64,000 bases of DNA from Bettongia penicillata ogilbyi (GCA_023548195.1 JAJHZJ010000220.1:1495279-1559278), one strand, 5' to 3'; counted from the stretch's first letter, positions 12,435-23,168 are shown. A program made the numbers and translations. The notes: generated by a model not told the origin, from the sequence alone.

Positions 12435-14417
12435 TAGATTGTTTTGTCTCACTCCCTCTCATTCTCCCTCCCTCCTGACTGCCTCCTCAAGAAGGCATAC
12501 AATTTTATGTAGGTTCTACACATACATTCCTATTAAATACATTTTCACCTTAGCCATGTTTCATAGAAAACTTAAAATGAATGGGAGAAACCATAAAACA
12601 AAATAAAACAACACAGGAGAAAATGGTCTGCTTCATTCTGTTGATTCACTTTTGTAGTTAATTCTGTGGATGTAGAAGGTGTTTTACCTCGAGTGCATAG
12701 GAAATTTTTCAGGATCTTGCATTGCTGTAAAGGACTAAGTCTACTAGAAAAATCCCTAACACACTGTTTGTGACTGTGCAAAAAGTTCTCCTGGTTCTCC
12801 TACTTTCAGTCAGTATCAGTTAATATAAGTTCTTCCAGGCCTCTCCGAAGTCTTCTCATTCATCAATTCATATAGTAAAATAGAATTCCATTATATTAAT
12901 ATGCCACCACTTGTTCAGCCAGGCTATATTGATTGTCATCCCCTTGATGTCCACTTTTTGCCCACCACAAAGAGAATTGTTGAAAAGATTTTTGTACATG
13001 TGGGATGCGTTTCCATTTTTGTGGTATCTTTGGGATACAGTCCTAGTAATGATATTGCTGGGTCAAAGTGTATGCACATGTTTTGTAGCCCTTTAGCAAT
13101 AGTTTCAAATTACTCTCACGAGTGGTTGGATCACTTCACACCTCAACCAACAATGAATTAGTGTTGCAGCTCTCCCAAATCTTCTCCAGTATTTATCATC
13201 TTCCTGTTTTGTCATGTTAGCCAATTTGAGAGATGTGATATGGTACCTTAGAGTTGTTTTGATTTGCATTCTCTCTAATCAGTAGTGATATAGAGCATTT
13301 TCTCATATGACTGTAGATTCCTTTAATTTCTTCCTCTGAAAACTGCCTGTTCATATCCTTTGACCATTTATCAATTGGGGAATGAGTTGTATTCTTCTAC
13401 ATTTGACTTAGTTCCCTATATATTTTAGAAATGATACTTTTAACATAGACACTAGTTGCAAAAATTCTTTCCCAGTTTTCTGCTTCCCTCCTAATCTTGG
13501 TTGTATTGGGTTTGATTGTGCAAAAGCTTTTCAGCTTAATATAATTAAAATTATCCATTTTATACTTCATAATATTCTCTATCTGTTGTTTGGTCAAAAA
13601 TTTCTCCATAAATCTGACAAAGACACTATTCCTTGACCCCCTAATTTGTATATAGCATCAGTCTTTATTCCTATATTATGTAGGCATTTGGATTTTTATA
13701 CTTGTGTATGATGTCAGGCATAGGTCTATGTTCAAATTATGTGCAGTTTCCACAATGCTGTTAAGCAATTTTCCCTGCAGGTTTGTCAAACAGTGAGTTC
13801 TTATCCCATAAGCTGGGGTCTTTGGATAGTTAAAGCAATATATTTCTATATTCATTGACTCCTGTGTCTTGAGTACATAACTTATTCCACTGGTCCACCC
13901 CTCTGCTTCTTAGGCAGTACCAAGTGGTTTTGATGATTGTTGCCTTATAAATACAATTCGAAATCTGATAGGGCTAGGCCACCTTCCCTACCATTACTTT
14001 TCATTAGTTCCCTTGTTATTCTAGACTTTTTGTGCTTCCAGATAAATTTTCATATTTTTTTTCTAGCTCTAGAAAATAGTTATGTGATAGTTTATTGGTA
14101 TGGCACTGAATAAATTAATTAAGTAGAGTTCTCATTTTTATTATATTGTCTTGACCTACCCATGAGCAACTGGTATTTTTCCACTTAGTTAGATCTGACT
14201 TTATTTGTGTGAAATGTTTTTTGTAATTATGTTCATATAGACCCTGGGTTTCTTTTGGTATGTAGACTCCCAGATATTTTTTGGTATCTACATAGTTTCA
14301 AATGGGACTTCTTTTTCTATCGCTTGCTGTTGGGCTTTATTAGTAATATATAGAAATGCAGATAATTTATCTGGGTTTATTTTGTAACATGAGACTTTGC
14401 TAACATTGTTTATTATT

Positions 14418-14430
14418 TCAAATAGTTTTT
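14418..14430 (-). repeat. Target-site duplication of HAL1 copy 1, left copy
   Basis: TCAAATAGTTTTT here matches TCAAGTAGTTTTT at 23585-23597 with one mismatch. The two copies flank the HAL1 together with the retrovirus inside it. This shows that the HAL1 landed in the old L1 by target-primed reverse transcription. Confidence 0.85.
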
Positions 14431-15478
14431 TTGTAATAAAAATTTATTTATTTAACTTTTTACATTCATTTTCACAAAATTTTGGGTTCCAAATTTTCTC
14501 CCCTTTTATCCCCTCCCACCACCCCCAATACACCGAGCAATCTAATTTTCCCTATCACCAATCTGCCCTCTCTTCTATCATCCCTCCCTTCTCTTGTCCC
14601 CATCTTCTCTTTTGTCCTGTAGGGCCAGATGACTTTCTATTCCCCATTAACTGTATTTCTTATTTCCTACTAGCAAGAACAATACTAAACAGTTATTCCT
14701 AAAATTTTGAGTTCCAAATTTTCCCCATCCCTCCTTCCCCACCCATTCCCTTTGGGAAGACAGGCAATTCAATATAGGCCCTATCTGTGTAGTTTTGCAA
14801 ATGACTTTGATAATAGTTGTGTTGTGTAAGACTAACTGTATTTTCCTCCATCCTATCCTGCCCCCCATTGTTTCTATTCTGTCTTTTCATCCTGTCCCTC
14901 CCCAAGAGTGTTGACTTCAAATGGCTCCCTCCTCACTTTGCCCTCCTTTCCATCATCCCCTCTTGCTTATCTCCTTCTCCCCCACATTCCTGTATTGTAA
15001 GAAAGGTTTTCATATCAAAATGAGTGTGCATATTATTCCTTCCTTTAGTCGAATGTGATGAGGGTAAACTTCTTGTTTTATTTTTTTCTCTACTCTCCTC
15101 TTTTTCCCTCCACTAAAAAGTCTCTTGCTAGCCTCTTGAATGAGATATAATTTACCCCATTCCATTTCACCCTCTCTCCTACCACTACATTTCTCTCTCA
15201 CCATTTACTTTAATTTCTTTTAAGATATGGTCTCATCCTATTCAATTCACTCTGTGCTCTCTGTTTCTGTATGTGCGTGCATGTATGTATGTGTGTGTGC
15301 ATGCATGCATGTATATGTGTGTGTATGTATGTATGTGTGTGTGTGGTCCCACCACCTACCCAGATACTTAAAAGTTTTAAGAGTAACAAATATTGTCTTT
15401 CCATGTAGGAATGTAAACAGTTCACTTTGGTAAGTCCCTTATGACTTCCGTTTGCTGTTTACTTTTCCATGCGTCTTC

Positions 15479-16579
15479 TCATTCTTGTGTTTGAAAGTCA
15501 AATTTTCTTTTCAGCTCTGGTCTTTTCATCAAGAATGCTTGAAAGTCCTCTGTTTCATTGAAAGACCATATTTTCCTCCGAAATATTATACTCAGTTTTG
15601 CTGGGTAGGTGATTCTTAGTTTGAGTCCTAGTTCCTTTGACTTCTGGAATATCCTATACCACGCCCTTCGATCCCTTAATGTAGAAGCTGCTAGATCTTG
15701 AGTTATCCTGATTGTATTTCCACAATACTGAAATTGTTTCTTTCTAGCTGCTTGCAAGATTTTCTCCTTGAGCTGGAATTCTGGAATTTCGCCACAATGT
15801 TCCTAGGAGTTTCTCTTTTTGGATCTCTTTCAGGCGGTGCTCGATGGATTCTTTCAATACTTATTTTGCCCTCTGGTTGTAGAATGTCAGGGCAGTTTTC
15901 CTCGATAATTTTATGGAAGATGATGTCTAGGCTCTTTTTTTGATCATGGCTTTCAGGTAGTCCCATCATTTTTAAATTGTCTCTCCTGCATCTATTTTCC
16001 AGGTCAGTTGTTTTTCCCATGAGATATTTCACATTCTCTTCCCTCTTTTCATTCTTTTGGTTTTGTTTGGTGATTTCTTGATTTCTCAGAAAGTCATTAG
16101 ACTCCATCTGTTCCATTCTAATTTTGAGAGAACTATTATCTTCAGTGAGCTTTTGAACCTCTTTTTCCATTTGGCTAATTCTGCTTTTGAAAGCATTCTT
16201 CTCCTCATTGGCTTTTTGAACCTCTTTTGCCAATTGAGTTAGCCTATTTTTTAAGGTGTTATTTTCTTCAGCATTTTTTGGGGTCTCCTTTAGCAAGGTA
16301 TTGACCCATTTTTCATGCTTTTCTTGCATCTCTCTTATTTCTCTTCCCAGTTTTTCCTCCACCTGTCTAACTTGATTTTCACAATCCTTTTTGAGCTCTT
16401 CCATGGCATGAGCCCACTGGACATCCAGCTGTGATGTCTGGGATACAGAGGCCTCCGACCTCCATGTCTTTCCCTGATGGTAAGAATAGTTCCTCGTCAT
16501 CAGAATTGAAAAGTGGTAAAATCAGTACCCCATCAAAGTAGCTGTCTATAGTCTTATTTTTCTTCCCTTTTCTGGGCAT
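15479..16579 (-). pseudogene. HAL1 ORF1p, nearly intact, broken by frameshifts
   Basis: L1-type ORF1 RNA-binding protein of about 366 codons, close to the usual length. It sits in three overlapping frames: a start segment beginning MPRKGKKNKTIDSYF (16579-16379), the main body of 265 codons (16500-15703) and the C-terminal domain (15757-15479). At least two small indels therefore break it. The body holds a long coiled coil built from 21-residue blocks (LKNRLTQLAKEVQ, then FKSRISQMEKEVQ) and an RRM with RRDNLKMMGLPE, IERIHRAPPERD and PRNIVAKF. The C-terminal domain has TLRDRRAW and YPAKLS, ending in a stop at 15479. No ORF2 follows. It is much better preserved than the plus-strand relics, hence younger. 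Confidence 0.9.
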
Positions 16580-16722
16580 TTTCCCAGCCAGTTACTTGAC
16601 TTCTGAGATTCCTGTCCACCCCTGCCTAGATCTGCCCAGCTAGTGCTTGGGGTCTGAGATTCAAATGGGCTTTCCATGGCAGGCATGGCTGCTCTTCAAT
16701 ATAAGCTTAAGTTCTGGTGTTT

Positions 16723-16866
16723 AGGTGGGGGCAGGGCCATCTCCCAGGGTCAGTTCCCTCAGGGACTTTATGCAGAGACTTTCAGTAATGGAGCAGGTGG
16801 GGGCAGGGTCGTCTCCCAGGCTCAGTTCCCTCGGTGGGTTTATGCAGAGACCTTTGGTAATGGCCC
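16723..16866. repeat. 72-bp tandem duplication in HAL1 5' UTR
   Basis: Two imperfect copies with period 72 (16723-16794 and 16795-16866), each starting 'aggtgggggcaggg' and containing 'tttatgcagagac'. HAL1 copy 2 has a single copy of the unit at about 52128-52200. Confidence 0.85.
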
Positions 16867-17307
16867 TGAACTTCTGCCTGCTGGTCCAGGAGTCCCGAGG
16901 GCTGCCGCCGCTGCCTCTGCTGCTGCCTCTGCCACTGACTCCCAAGGAGGCCCAAGTCACAGTGACATCCCGCTCCCCTCTCAGCCAGGCCAGAAGTCTC
17001 TCTTACTGACCTGTAGCATCTGTGGATGGAGGGACTCTCCCGGCCGCCAGAGGTTCCATCCCTGAAGCCTGCTCGGATCTGCTCCTCTGAGCCACGTGGC
17101 CAGGGTAACACAGGGGTGGACTCTGCTTTCTGGGTCCTGACAGACCTGGGGACCACTCTCCAGGGCTCTCTGGAATGGAAATCTTTTCCACTGTGTTTCT
17201 GTGTGCCTTGCAGTGCTCCAGAATTTGTGGGGAGTTCTTCTTGAAGGAAATATATGGGCTGTGGTTTCGGAGCTGGCATACGTGAGTCTTTCTACTCCAC
17301 CATCTTG

Positions 17308-17313
17308 GCTCCA
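17308..17313. repeat. 6-bp target-site duplication of the retrovirus, left copy
   Basis: GCTCCA directly precedes the 5' LTR and is repeated at 23575-23580 directly after the 3' LTR. A 6-bp duplication fits betaretroviral integrases. Confidence 0.9.
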
Positions 17314-17395
17314 TGTTAGGGGCCAAGCTCGGGACAGGCCTTCCGGATCTGGCTCCACCCTCAGGGAGGAACTTGGTTGGGGCTCTGGCTGGGGA

Positions 17396-17401
17396 TATAA
17401 G
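17396..17401 (+). promoter_or_regulatory. LTR TATA box
   Basis: TATAAG in GGGGATATAAGGAG, conserved at 23271-23276 in the 3' LTR. It should place transcription start about 25-30 bases downstream. Confidence 0.75.
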
Positions 17402-17444
17402 GAGCTGTCCGGGAGGGATCAGAAGAGATGTAGAAGAAGCCATC

Positions 17445-17450
17445 AATAAA
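17445..17450 (+). terminator. LTR poly(A) signal
   Basis: AATAAA in CATCAATAAAGTG, conserved at 23320-23325. It lies only about 45 bases after the TATA box, which implies a short R region. Confidence 0.75.
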
Positions 17451-17578
17451 GTGAAGTGCACTGACAACCTCGGGTGCGTATGTAGTCATTTTTCCCTCCG
17501 TGGAGGAGGGGATAGCCCTGTCACGCAGCTAGGCCATACAGCCCCATAGCAGGGGCTGGAGAGGTCGGAAGACCAGGA

Positions 17579-17588
17579 ACAGGTGAGC
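17579..17588 (+). promoter_or_regulatory. Possible splice donor inside the LTR
   Basis: CAGGTGAGCA fits the donor consensus AG/GTGAGT closely and is kept in the 3' LTR at about 23456. Lying after the poly(A) signal, it would be in U5. A donor before the primer site is less usual for betaretroviruses. Sequence match only. Confidence 0.35.
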
Positions 17589-17700
17589 AAGCTAAGACCG
17601 GGCTGAGGTAGCCTGGTGGACAACGGTTGGGGTTAGGAAGCCCAACCAAGGCCGGGGGATAGCCCCGTGCATATTGAGGTCGGGGAATCGCCCGAGCAGC

Positions 17701-17717
17701 TGGCGCCCAACATGGGG
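17701..17717 (+). other. Primer binding site, tRNA-Lys1,2 type
   Basis: TGGCGCCCAACATGGGG, two bases after the LTR, is complementary to the 3' end of tRNA-Lys1,2 with one mismatch (A for G at the twelfth base). This primer is used by several betaretroviruses. Confidence 0.85.
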
Positions 17718-17806
17718 TGGAGTTAAGGAGCCACTTGACCTCCCTTTAAGGGAGAAGGACTACACAACCTCGCTGTCGAGCAGCGGGAAGCCAGAAAGGG
17801 ATTATT

Positions 17807-18328
17807 ATGGGTCAGGGAAGTAGCGTTCTGCTGATCCGGCCGGAGGAAAATGAAGTGCTGGCATGTCAGCTTTATAAATTATGTAAAAAGGAAGGGATGC
17901 ATCCTCATAGTAAGACATGCTGTAGCTTTGTTGAACAGTTGGGAGACAAAGTGAGCCAATGGATGGCCTCTTATGTGGACGCCACCCCTGGGTTGCTCGT
18001 TGAGACTAATTTTGTCATGTACGGGGTGGAAAAAGCAGCCCTTGTGGGCATCCCGCATCCAACTTGCTCGGCCGCCGCTTGTGCGATACAAACGGGAGAC
18101 TCCCTAGTGGAGATTTCTGATGAGGAGTCGAGACCCCTACCTACCGCTCCCCCTTTTTTATCTTTGGAGCAGTCAGGGAGCTCAGGAGACAATCACGACC
18201 AGATAGGACAGAGAGGAAAGAGGGAGTTGGCACAGTCAGAAATTCAACCAGGAAATACATCCAGAGTTGGCCCAGGGTCTGGATTTGTGGCACAGCAAAA
18301 AATTTGCCCAGGATCTGTGGCACAGTGA
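17807..18328 (+). pseudogene. gag: Retroviral gag 5' part (matrix region), truncated
   Basis: The open frame of 173 codons starts MGQGSS, with Gly-2 suited to N-myristoylation as in retroviral matrix proteins. About the first 100 residues look like a compact matrix domain (MASYVDATPG near residue 50). The rest is a low-complexity Gln/Gly/Ser tail encoded by repeats of a 'ttggcacag/ttggccca' unit (about 18225-18345). It stops at 18328. No capsid major homology region or CCHC zinc knuckle follows in any frame. The start is the first ATG after the leader, 90 bases beyond the primer site. Matrix identity is inferred from position and the MGQ start. Confidence 0.6.
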
Positions 18329-19970
18329 TGAATTCAACGGCCCGGATGTTCTTCCAGCCCTGGAACTTGGCACAGATCTGTGTTGCAGCAAAAAGTTGCA
18401 GGAGTAAGCCTAAGAAAGGAATCTTGTATGGGAGAAAGTCTAGATAGGTCATCTTATACAAGGCTTTGTTACACAGTGAGCCAGAGTTATAATGTGTACA
18501 GAGGATTTCTGACAATTTTTTCTCAGGTTTTGGATTCTTTTATTGTCTGTATATGTGTTCTGTCTTTACATGTTCTGTGTGTGTGTGTTTGTGAGTTATT
18601 ATGGTCAGCTCCATGGTAGCTGGACCTTGGAATGTTATCTCTTTTCCTCCCCCTCCTCCCTTCTCTCTGATGGCTACAGCATTGGGGAGAAGCATGGGAG
18701 AGAGAAAGAGAGGAACTACTCTTATATTATTTAGTTTATATGACTGCAATAATGCAGTTTTAGATAAAAAATACAAGGGAATATATAAGTGCAGTTTTAA
18801 AGGGGCTTTAATCAAAGCCCATTAGGAGGACAACATGGATATGAAGTTTAGGGACAGAATAAAAGTTTTGGAAATTATTGGAAAGTTGTTGGTAAAATTC
18901 TCTCTCTCTTTCTACTTTCTAATCCTGGCCAGATTGTGAAAGTGGAGAGAAAGACAAGAGGAGATCAGAGGCAGGCTGATTAGCATTTTCATTATCTCAT
19001 GCCTCACTTACAAGAGAAGTTTTTTGTATAATGACAAATAACCAAAAAGTAGTAATTCTGGTCATAGTTTAAGTGAAACATGTCACTGTCAATTGGATGT
19101 TTTAAGCAGATCAGGCTTTGTTATATCATTTGGCACTAAGGCAAATTGGAAAAATGCATATTAAAGAGACACTTCAGCAGAGATAAAGCTTTTGAAACTC
19201 TCCAGCAGAACGGAATAGACTTGGTGCCACTAGACAGTTGTCCAGAAGTCTCCCCACTTCGGCTGATGAATTTCAAAAATCCTCTTGTTCTAAGACGTTC
19301 TTAAGGAGTGGACACAGAAGTAAAATTTACTTGAGTACAGGTTGGAACCATTAAGATTTTTGCCCTGTAGTCCCAAATCATCATTCAGCTGGGTCTGCGG
19401 TGAATTGTATCTCTTATCATTCCAGATTAGATCTAGGGAAGAGAACTATCATTTTGAAGGTTTTCAACTAAAATTTTTATAAAAGTTTGGTGACTGTTAG
19501 CAACAGGAAAAATTTTAAAACAGTTTTAAATTTTCCTTTTCAAGACAATGTATCCATAAGTTAATATGTAACGCTCTATAGGGAAAAAAAAATCTTGCTC
19601 TTTTAATCTGAACTTGTACTCATTCCCAGGCCCAATTGCAACTTTCTTGCAAAGAACATCAGTATCTGCAGGAATATCAGGTTCCAGGGTCATAGTTCCT
19701 GAGTTCCCAGACCCAATTGCAACTTATCTGCAGAGAACATCACTATCTGCAGGAACATCAGGTTATCACATTCCTGAAGCTAGTTCCAAGCAAAAGTTAA
19801 CTTTAGCAACCTAATTTCTAAAGAATTTTTCTTCCAGAGAATATGTAATCAGAAAAGGAGAAATTAGCCTATGAAACAATGATGTACATCTATTTAGTGG
19901 TAAGGTCTAAGTTTGAAATCCCCTATCTTAGATTCTACAAAGGTTACAACATTAAATGAAAAAAAAAAAA
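18329..19970 (+). other. Non-retroviral-looking replacement inside the provirus
   Basis: This occupies the place of capsid, nucleocapsid, protease and reverse transcriptase. All frames are densely stopped, and I find no capsid, zinc-knuckle, DTG or YXDD-like motif. It contains a (GT)n patch near 18580, an 81-bp tandem duplication (19623-19784) and an A16-like run near 19964. It may be captured host sequence, or gag-pol decayed beyond recognition. The abrupt change from readable gag to unreadable sequence favours replacement. Confidence 0.5.
19623..19784 (+). repeat. 81-bp tandem duplication
   Basis: Two imperfect copies start 'ttcccag(g/a)cccaattgcaac' at 19623 and 19704. The period of 81 is a multiple of three, so a short open frame (19614-19814) carries a 27-residue repeat (FPGPIATFLQRTS, then FPDPIATYLQRTS). 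Confidence 0.8.
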
Positions 19971-20259
19971 AAAACAACATCACTGGAGTTTTTCAGCAGA
20001 AACAAGGAATTATTGTGTGTGTACATTTAGCCCACATAAAGCACAGAGCTTGTGTGCCTTATGCTGTGCTAGTAGCCCAAGTAATACATGAGGGAGTGGA
20101 AAGAGTAAGGATGTGAATAAGACAGGAACCTCACACGATATATACTACGTATACAAGTCAACAAATAGAGAACTGCATACAAGAATTTGTGGAATGGCAG
20201 ATATTGATCAATCAAAATATTCAACATTGCCTCCCAATTCCTTTCGGCCAGCAATTTCC

Positions 20260-21171
20260 CACATGGCCATGGTCTTGGGTTGAAAAATGCTCTTCCTCAC
20301 CAGTAAAGGAATTGATGTTTTTACAGATGCAACAAAATTTTAGGGCACCTATGTATATTCCATCCACAAGGGAGATGCATAAATTTAAAACAACATTTAA
20401 TTCTACACAGCAACATGAATTATATGCAGTGCTGCAAGCATTAGTGTATGTTAAAGAACCTTCCAATACCATCACAGATGGCAAATATACAGCACTATTG
20501 CTACCTTGATTAGACTCAACTTATATCCCTGATAGGGCAGATAGCATTAAACAGATAACTATGGAAGCAATAAGGGCCAGAACAACAATATTTTATGTCA
20601 CACACACTCGGTCACATTATAAATCATGGAGTACCGAAAAGCATTAAACCAGACAATGGTCCAGCTTATATCAGTAAAGCCATTGAACAGTTCATGGTGG
20701 AATTTTCCATTTTACATGTCACTGGACTCCCCCATAATCCCACTGGTCAAGCTATAATGGAACAAGCAAATCGCTCCCTGGACACCTACTTGCACAAACT
20801 AAAAGGGGGAGTTGGACCAGGAGTTGATGATAAATTCGCAATTGGCTGTTTATACTCCAAATTGATGATAAATTACAATTGGCTGTTTGGCTCTTTATAC
20901 ACTAAATTATTTAAAATTCGATAATGATGGCTTATCAGCTGCTATGAAATTCTTAACATTTCCTAATAAGGAGTCTTCAAAGGATGAATCAGCAATAACA
21001 AGTGCCCTGAAAGCAGCTAGTAAAGTAATGTGGCACAATGAGAACCAAAACTGGTTTGGTCATCATACGGTGTTAACGTGGGGAAAAGGGTATGTTTGTA
21101 TTTTAACAGATGATAATAAAGAAGTTTGGGTTCCAGTGGAAAGGATAAGAGTGATAGAGGACAACCGCTAA
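20260..21171 (+). pseudogene. pol: pol 3' part: RNase H and integrase remnants
   Basis: RNase H is visible as DVFTDATKF (about 20311), QQHELYAVLQAL (about 20418) and a C-terminal FYVTHTRSH (about 20590), in changing frames. The sequence then jumps straight into the integrase core at GVPKSIKPDNGPAY, so the zinc-binding N-terminus and the first catalytic Asp are deleted. The remaining two catalytic residues are spaced exactly D-35-E (Asp at 20652, Glu at 20760). The C-terminal module LTWGKGYVCILTDD and WVPVERIRVI (to 21171) is typical of betaretroviral integrases. A direct repeat of about 40 bp sits at 20823-20900. Integrase normally joins viral DNA to the host genome; this copy cannot. Confidence 0.85.
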
Positions 21172-21177
21172 GGTGGA

Positions 21178-22769
21178 GTGGTCACAGGGAGCAAGGAGGT
21201 GCTATCAGCGGCAAATGAAAAAAAACTTCTGGAGAAATTCACTCAACTAGGTCACGATGACTCCTCTCATTCTTCTCGTGCTTATCATGACACTCAGCAA
21301 CACTTGCGTCCTTCGACCCAACACCAAAGGAACAACAGAGATGGGCATTCATCACAAATCCACCATGGTTAAGGGCCTGCTTACAATCTATTCACATGGA
21401 GGATACATGGGGAAATAGTAGTTTGGTCAAACAAGGACTTTGTGGGACTTGCTCGTGGGACAAAATATAGACCATTTTGTAACTTACAAAAGATGAGAAA
21501 TATAACCCTTTGGCATCTGTATATAGGGTTTTTACCATTTGAGAATTGTCACACACGCACTCATCAGGAGACAGAATTGATTATGGGAAACCACACAGAA
21601 ATGTTGTGTTCATGTCACAATTTTGCATACTTGCCTGATGAAAAATATGCGCCAAATTTTCCTAGACAAATGTATATTAATTACAAGGGATATCCTGAAT
21701 TTGGAAGGCCTGTTCAGGGAATAGATAAAGTTATCTTAGTAATGGGAGGACAAACGGGGAATGCCTGCTGTAGCATCACCAAGTAAATCTGACAATGTTA
21801 CTTTAATGGGCAAATTATGTCTAGGGAACAAACATATATTTCTCTGGGACAGAGACAACAGATCTAAATCAGAGGCATATCGGAACCTGACAGGAATTTT
21901 CAATTTTACATGTCAGAATTGTTCTGCACAAGAATGTATAAGACCAAAGACAGTAGGGAGAGTGTTTATTCTAACAAGACCTAGATATGCCATGACAGTA
22001 ATTAAGGATAAAGGATGGTACGGAGCACCTCATGATAAGTTCTACATATTTTGGACAAGCAATTAACCCCTATAAATACTAAAGTACATGGATGTGTTTC
22101 TTGGTTAGGAACCATGTTATTAGTAGAAGCTATTTTAGCATCCACTGCATTAGCTGTATCTATCTCTAATACACACAACACAATAGTTCAAGCCTCTGAA
22201 TTGCACGCCCTTATGAAAAATGTATCTGCAGGCTTTAAGCAACAAGGAAAATAGACAATGAATTTTATGAAACCATTCATACACTCCAAAAGGTAGCTGA
22301 AGTCATTGGTGGAGAAGTGTTTATGTTACAGTTACAACACAAATTGCAATGTGATTATAGATATAATGCCTTTTGTTTGACTACAAAATTGTATAATGGG
22401 CCACAAGTCCAATGGGAAGAAATTAGAACTCAATTGAATGGGCTAATTCCAGGTAATGTCACTCTGGAAATCAAGAGATTAATTGAATTGGCAGAAGAAT
22501 TAGATGAGGAAGCAGATGTTGATTTTGGTCCTGAACAAACAGCTTCAAAAATACCTCAGTTCTTCGATAGCTTAAGTTCATGAGGTCATGTAAAGACCTG
22601 GTTTTCACCTGTACTGGTAGGTTTTGTAGTAGTATTGTTAGTACTGCTGCTTGTGCCAATCTGTGTCAACTTTGCTTTGCGTAGTGTCCAGGACTCCCTA
22701 ACATCCGGTAGGCAGAACATCATCGTCCTGAGGGAAAGATTGAGTCAAAACAACAAAGGGGAATTGTAA
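21178..22769 (+). pseudogene. env: env glycoprotein relic, betaretrovirus-like
   Basis: It starts just after pol. A hydrophobic signal-like segment MTPLILLVLIMTLS lies at about 21258. Surface-subunit remnants follow in several frames (21442-21786, 21761-22066) with N-glycosylation sites (NIT, NHT, NLT, NFT). A hydrophobic fusion-peptide-like start to the transmembrane subunit lies at about 22096-22160. The ectodomain motif LQCDYRYNAFCLT (about 22340) recalls betaretroviral transmembrane subunits. After an in-frame stop at 22581-22583 come a membrane anchor (about 22617-22680) and a short tail to a stop at 22767-22769. At least five breaks make it non-functional. Confidence 0.75.
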
Positions 22770-23155
22770 GGGAATTGCCAACCCCCAGCCTCTTGGACAG
22801 CATTCACTGGTCACAGCTCAGGTAAACTGAGGGGAGACCAGTAAGGCATGAACAAGATGGTGCTGGGAGGAAGGGTTCCGCCCCTGTTTTGCTCGAGGCT
22901 ATTTTCCCGGGCTTTTCTGAGACCAAGGAAGCCAAAAATGTTTTTCTTTCTTGGGGTTACATGTCTGCCCTGGGCAGTATTGGTTTAAGGTAGAATTGCT
23001 GCTTTTTTTATTCTTCTTTGCCTCCTTCTCCCATGTTGCATTAGATGCCTTTGCACTATAATAAGGCTGGCAATACTAGATGCCAAAGCAGATTTGCGTA
23101 CCCTCCTGTCCTCCCCCAAACTCCCTACCCCTTACAATATTACTCTCTTCTAAAC
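22770..23155 (+). other. Provirus 3' untranslated region
   Basis: No ORF is readable between the env stop and the polypurine tract. The sequence is moderately GC-rich at first, then T- and C-rich. An RNA export element could be here, but I see no specific evidence. Confidence 0.4.
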
Positions 23156-23167
23156 AAAAAGGGGGAG
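23156..23167 (+). other. Polypurine tract
   Basis: AAAAAGGGGGAG ends one base before the 3' LTR, the normal site for plus-strand priming. Confidence 0.85.
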
Positions 23168-23168
23168 T

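Larger units (their letters stand above)
12360..14430 (-). mobile_element. Old LINE-1, 3' half (3' UTR and C-terminal ORF2)
   Basis: Read on the minus strand, this is the 3' UTR (about 12360-12880) and the end of ORF2. Plus-strand hallmarks of antisense L1 ORF2 include 'tatcaattggggaatga' (13371) and the phrase around 'ctggtccaccctctgcttct' (13890). ORF2 is closed by many stops. It breaks at 14430 where the HAL1 begins and resumes at 23585 in the same orientation and at the matching ORF2 position, so both pieces are one insertion. Confidence 0.85.
14431..17313 (-). mobile_element. HAL1 copy 1 (half-LINE-1), interrupted near its 5' end by a retrovirus
   Basis: Read on the minus strand: a 5' UTR starting with the L1-type GGAGCCAAGATGG end (plus strand 'ccatcttggctcc'), ORF1 (15479-16579), then about 1 kb of purine-rich 3' region with a (CA)n patch, ending at 14431. 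ORF2 is absent. The 3' region resembles the spacer between ORF1 and ORF2 of the old L1 at 25770-26290, as expected for HAL1, where the inter-ORF sequence has become the 3' UTR. The last few 5' bases lie beyond the retrovirus at 23575-23584. It is homologous along its length to 49807-52631. Confidence 0.85.
16580..17313 (-). promoter_or_regulatory. HAL1 copy 1 5' UTR (internal promoter region)
   Basis: A GC- and CpG-rich stretch lies between the ORF1 start and the GGAGCCAAGATGG 5' end. In L1-type elements this region carries the internal promoter. It is far more GC-rich than its surroundings, and chance ORFs on both strands are a by-product of that composition. The same region in copy 2 is 51960-52631. 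Confidence 0.7.
17314..17698 (+). repeat. 5' LTR (385 bp)
   Basis: It runs from TGTTAGGGG to CCCGAGCA, with the canonical TG and CA ends. It aligns along its whole length with 23169-23574. Confidence 0.92.

Noticed and set aside
15210..15433. Short ORFs with His/Thr or Cys/Val repeats
   Set aside because: Translations of the (TG)n/(CA)n patch in the HAL1 3' region.
16676..17549. Several overlapping ORFs of 60-165 codons on both strands
   Set aside because: They lie in the GC-rich HAL1 5' UTR and the start of the LTR, where stop codons are rare by composition. None resembles a known protein, and they overlap each other in all frames.
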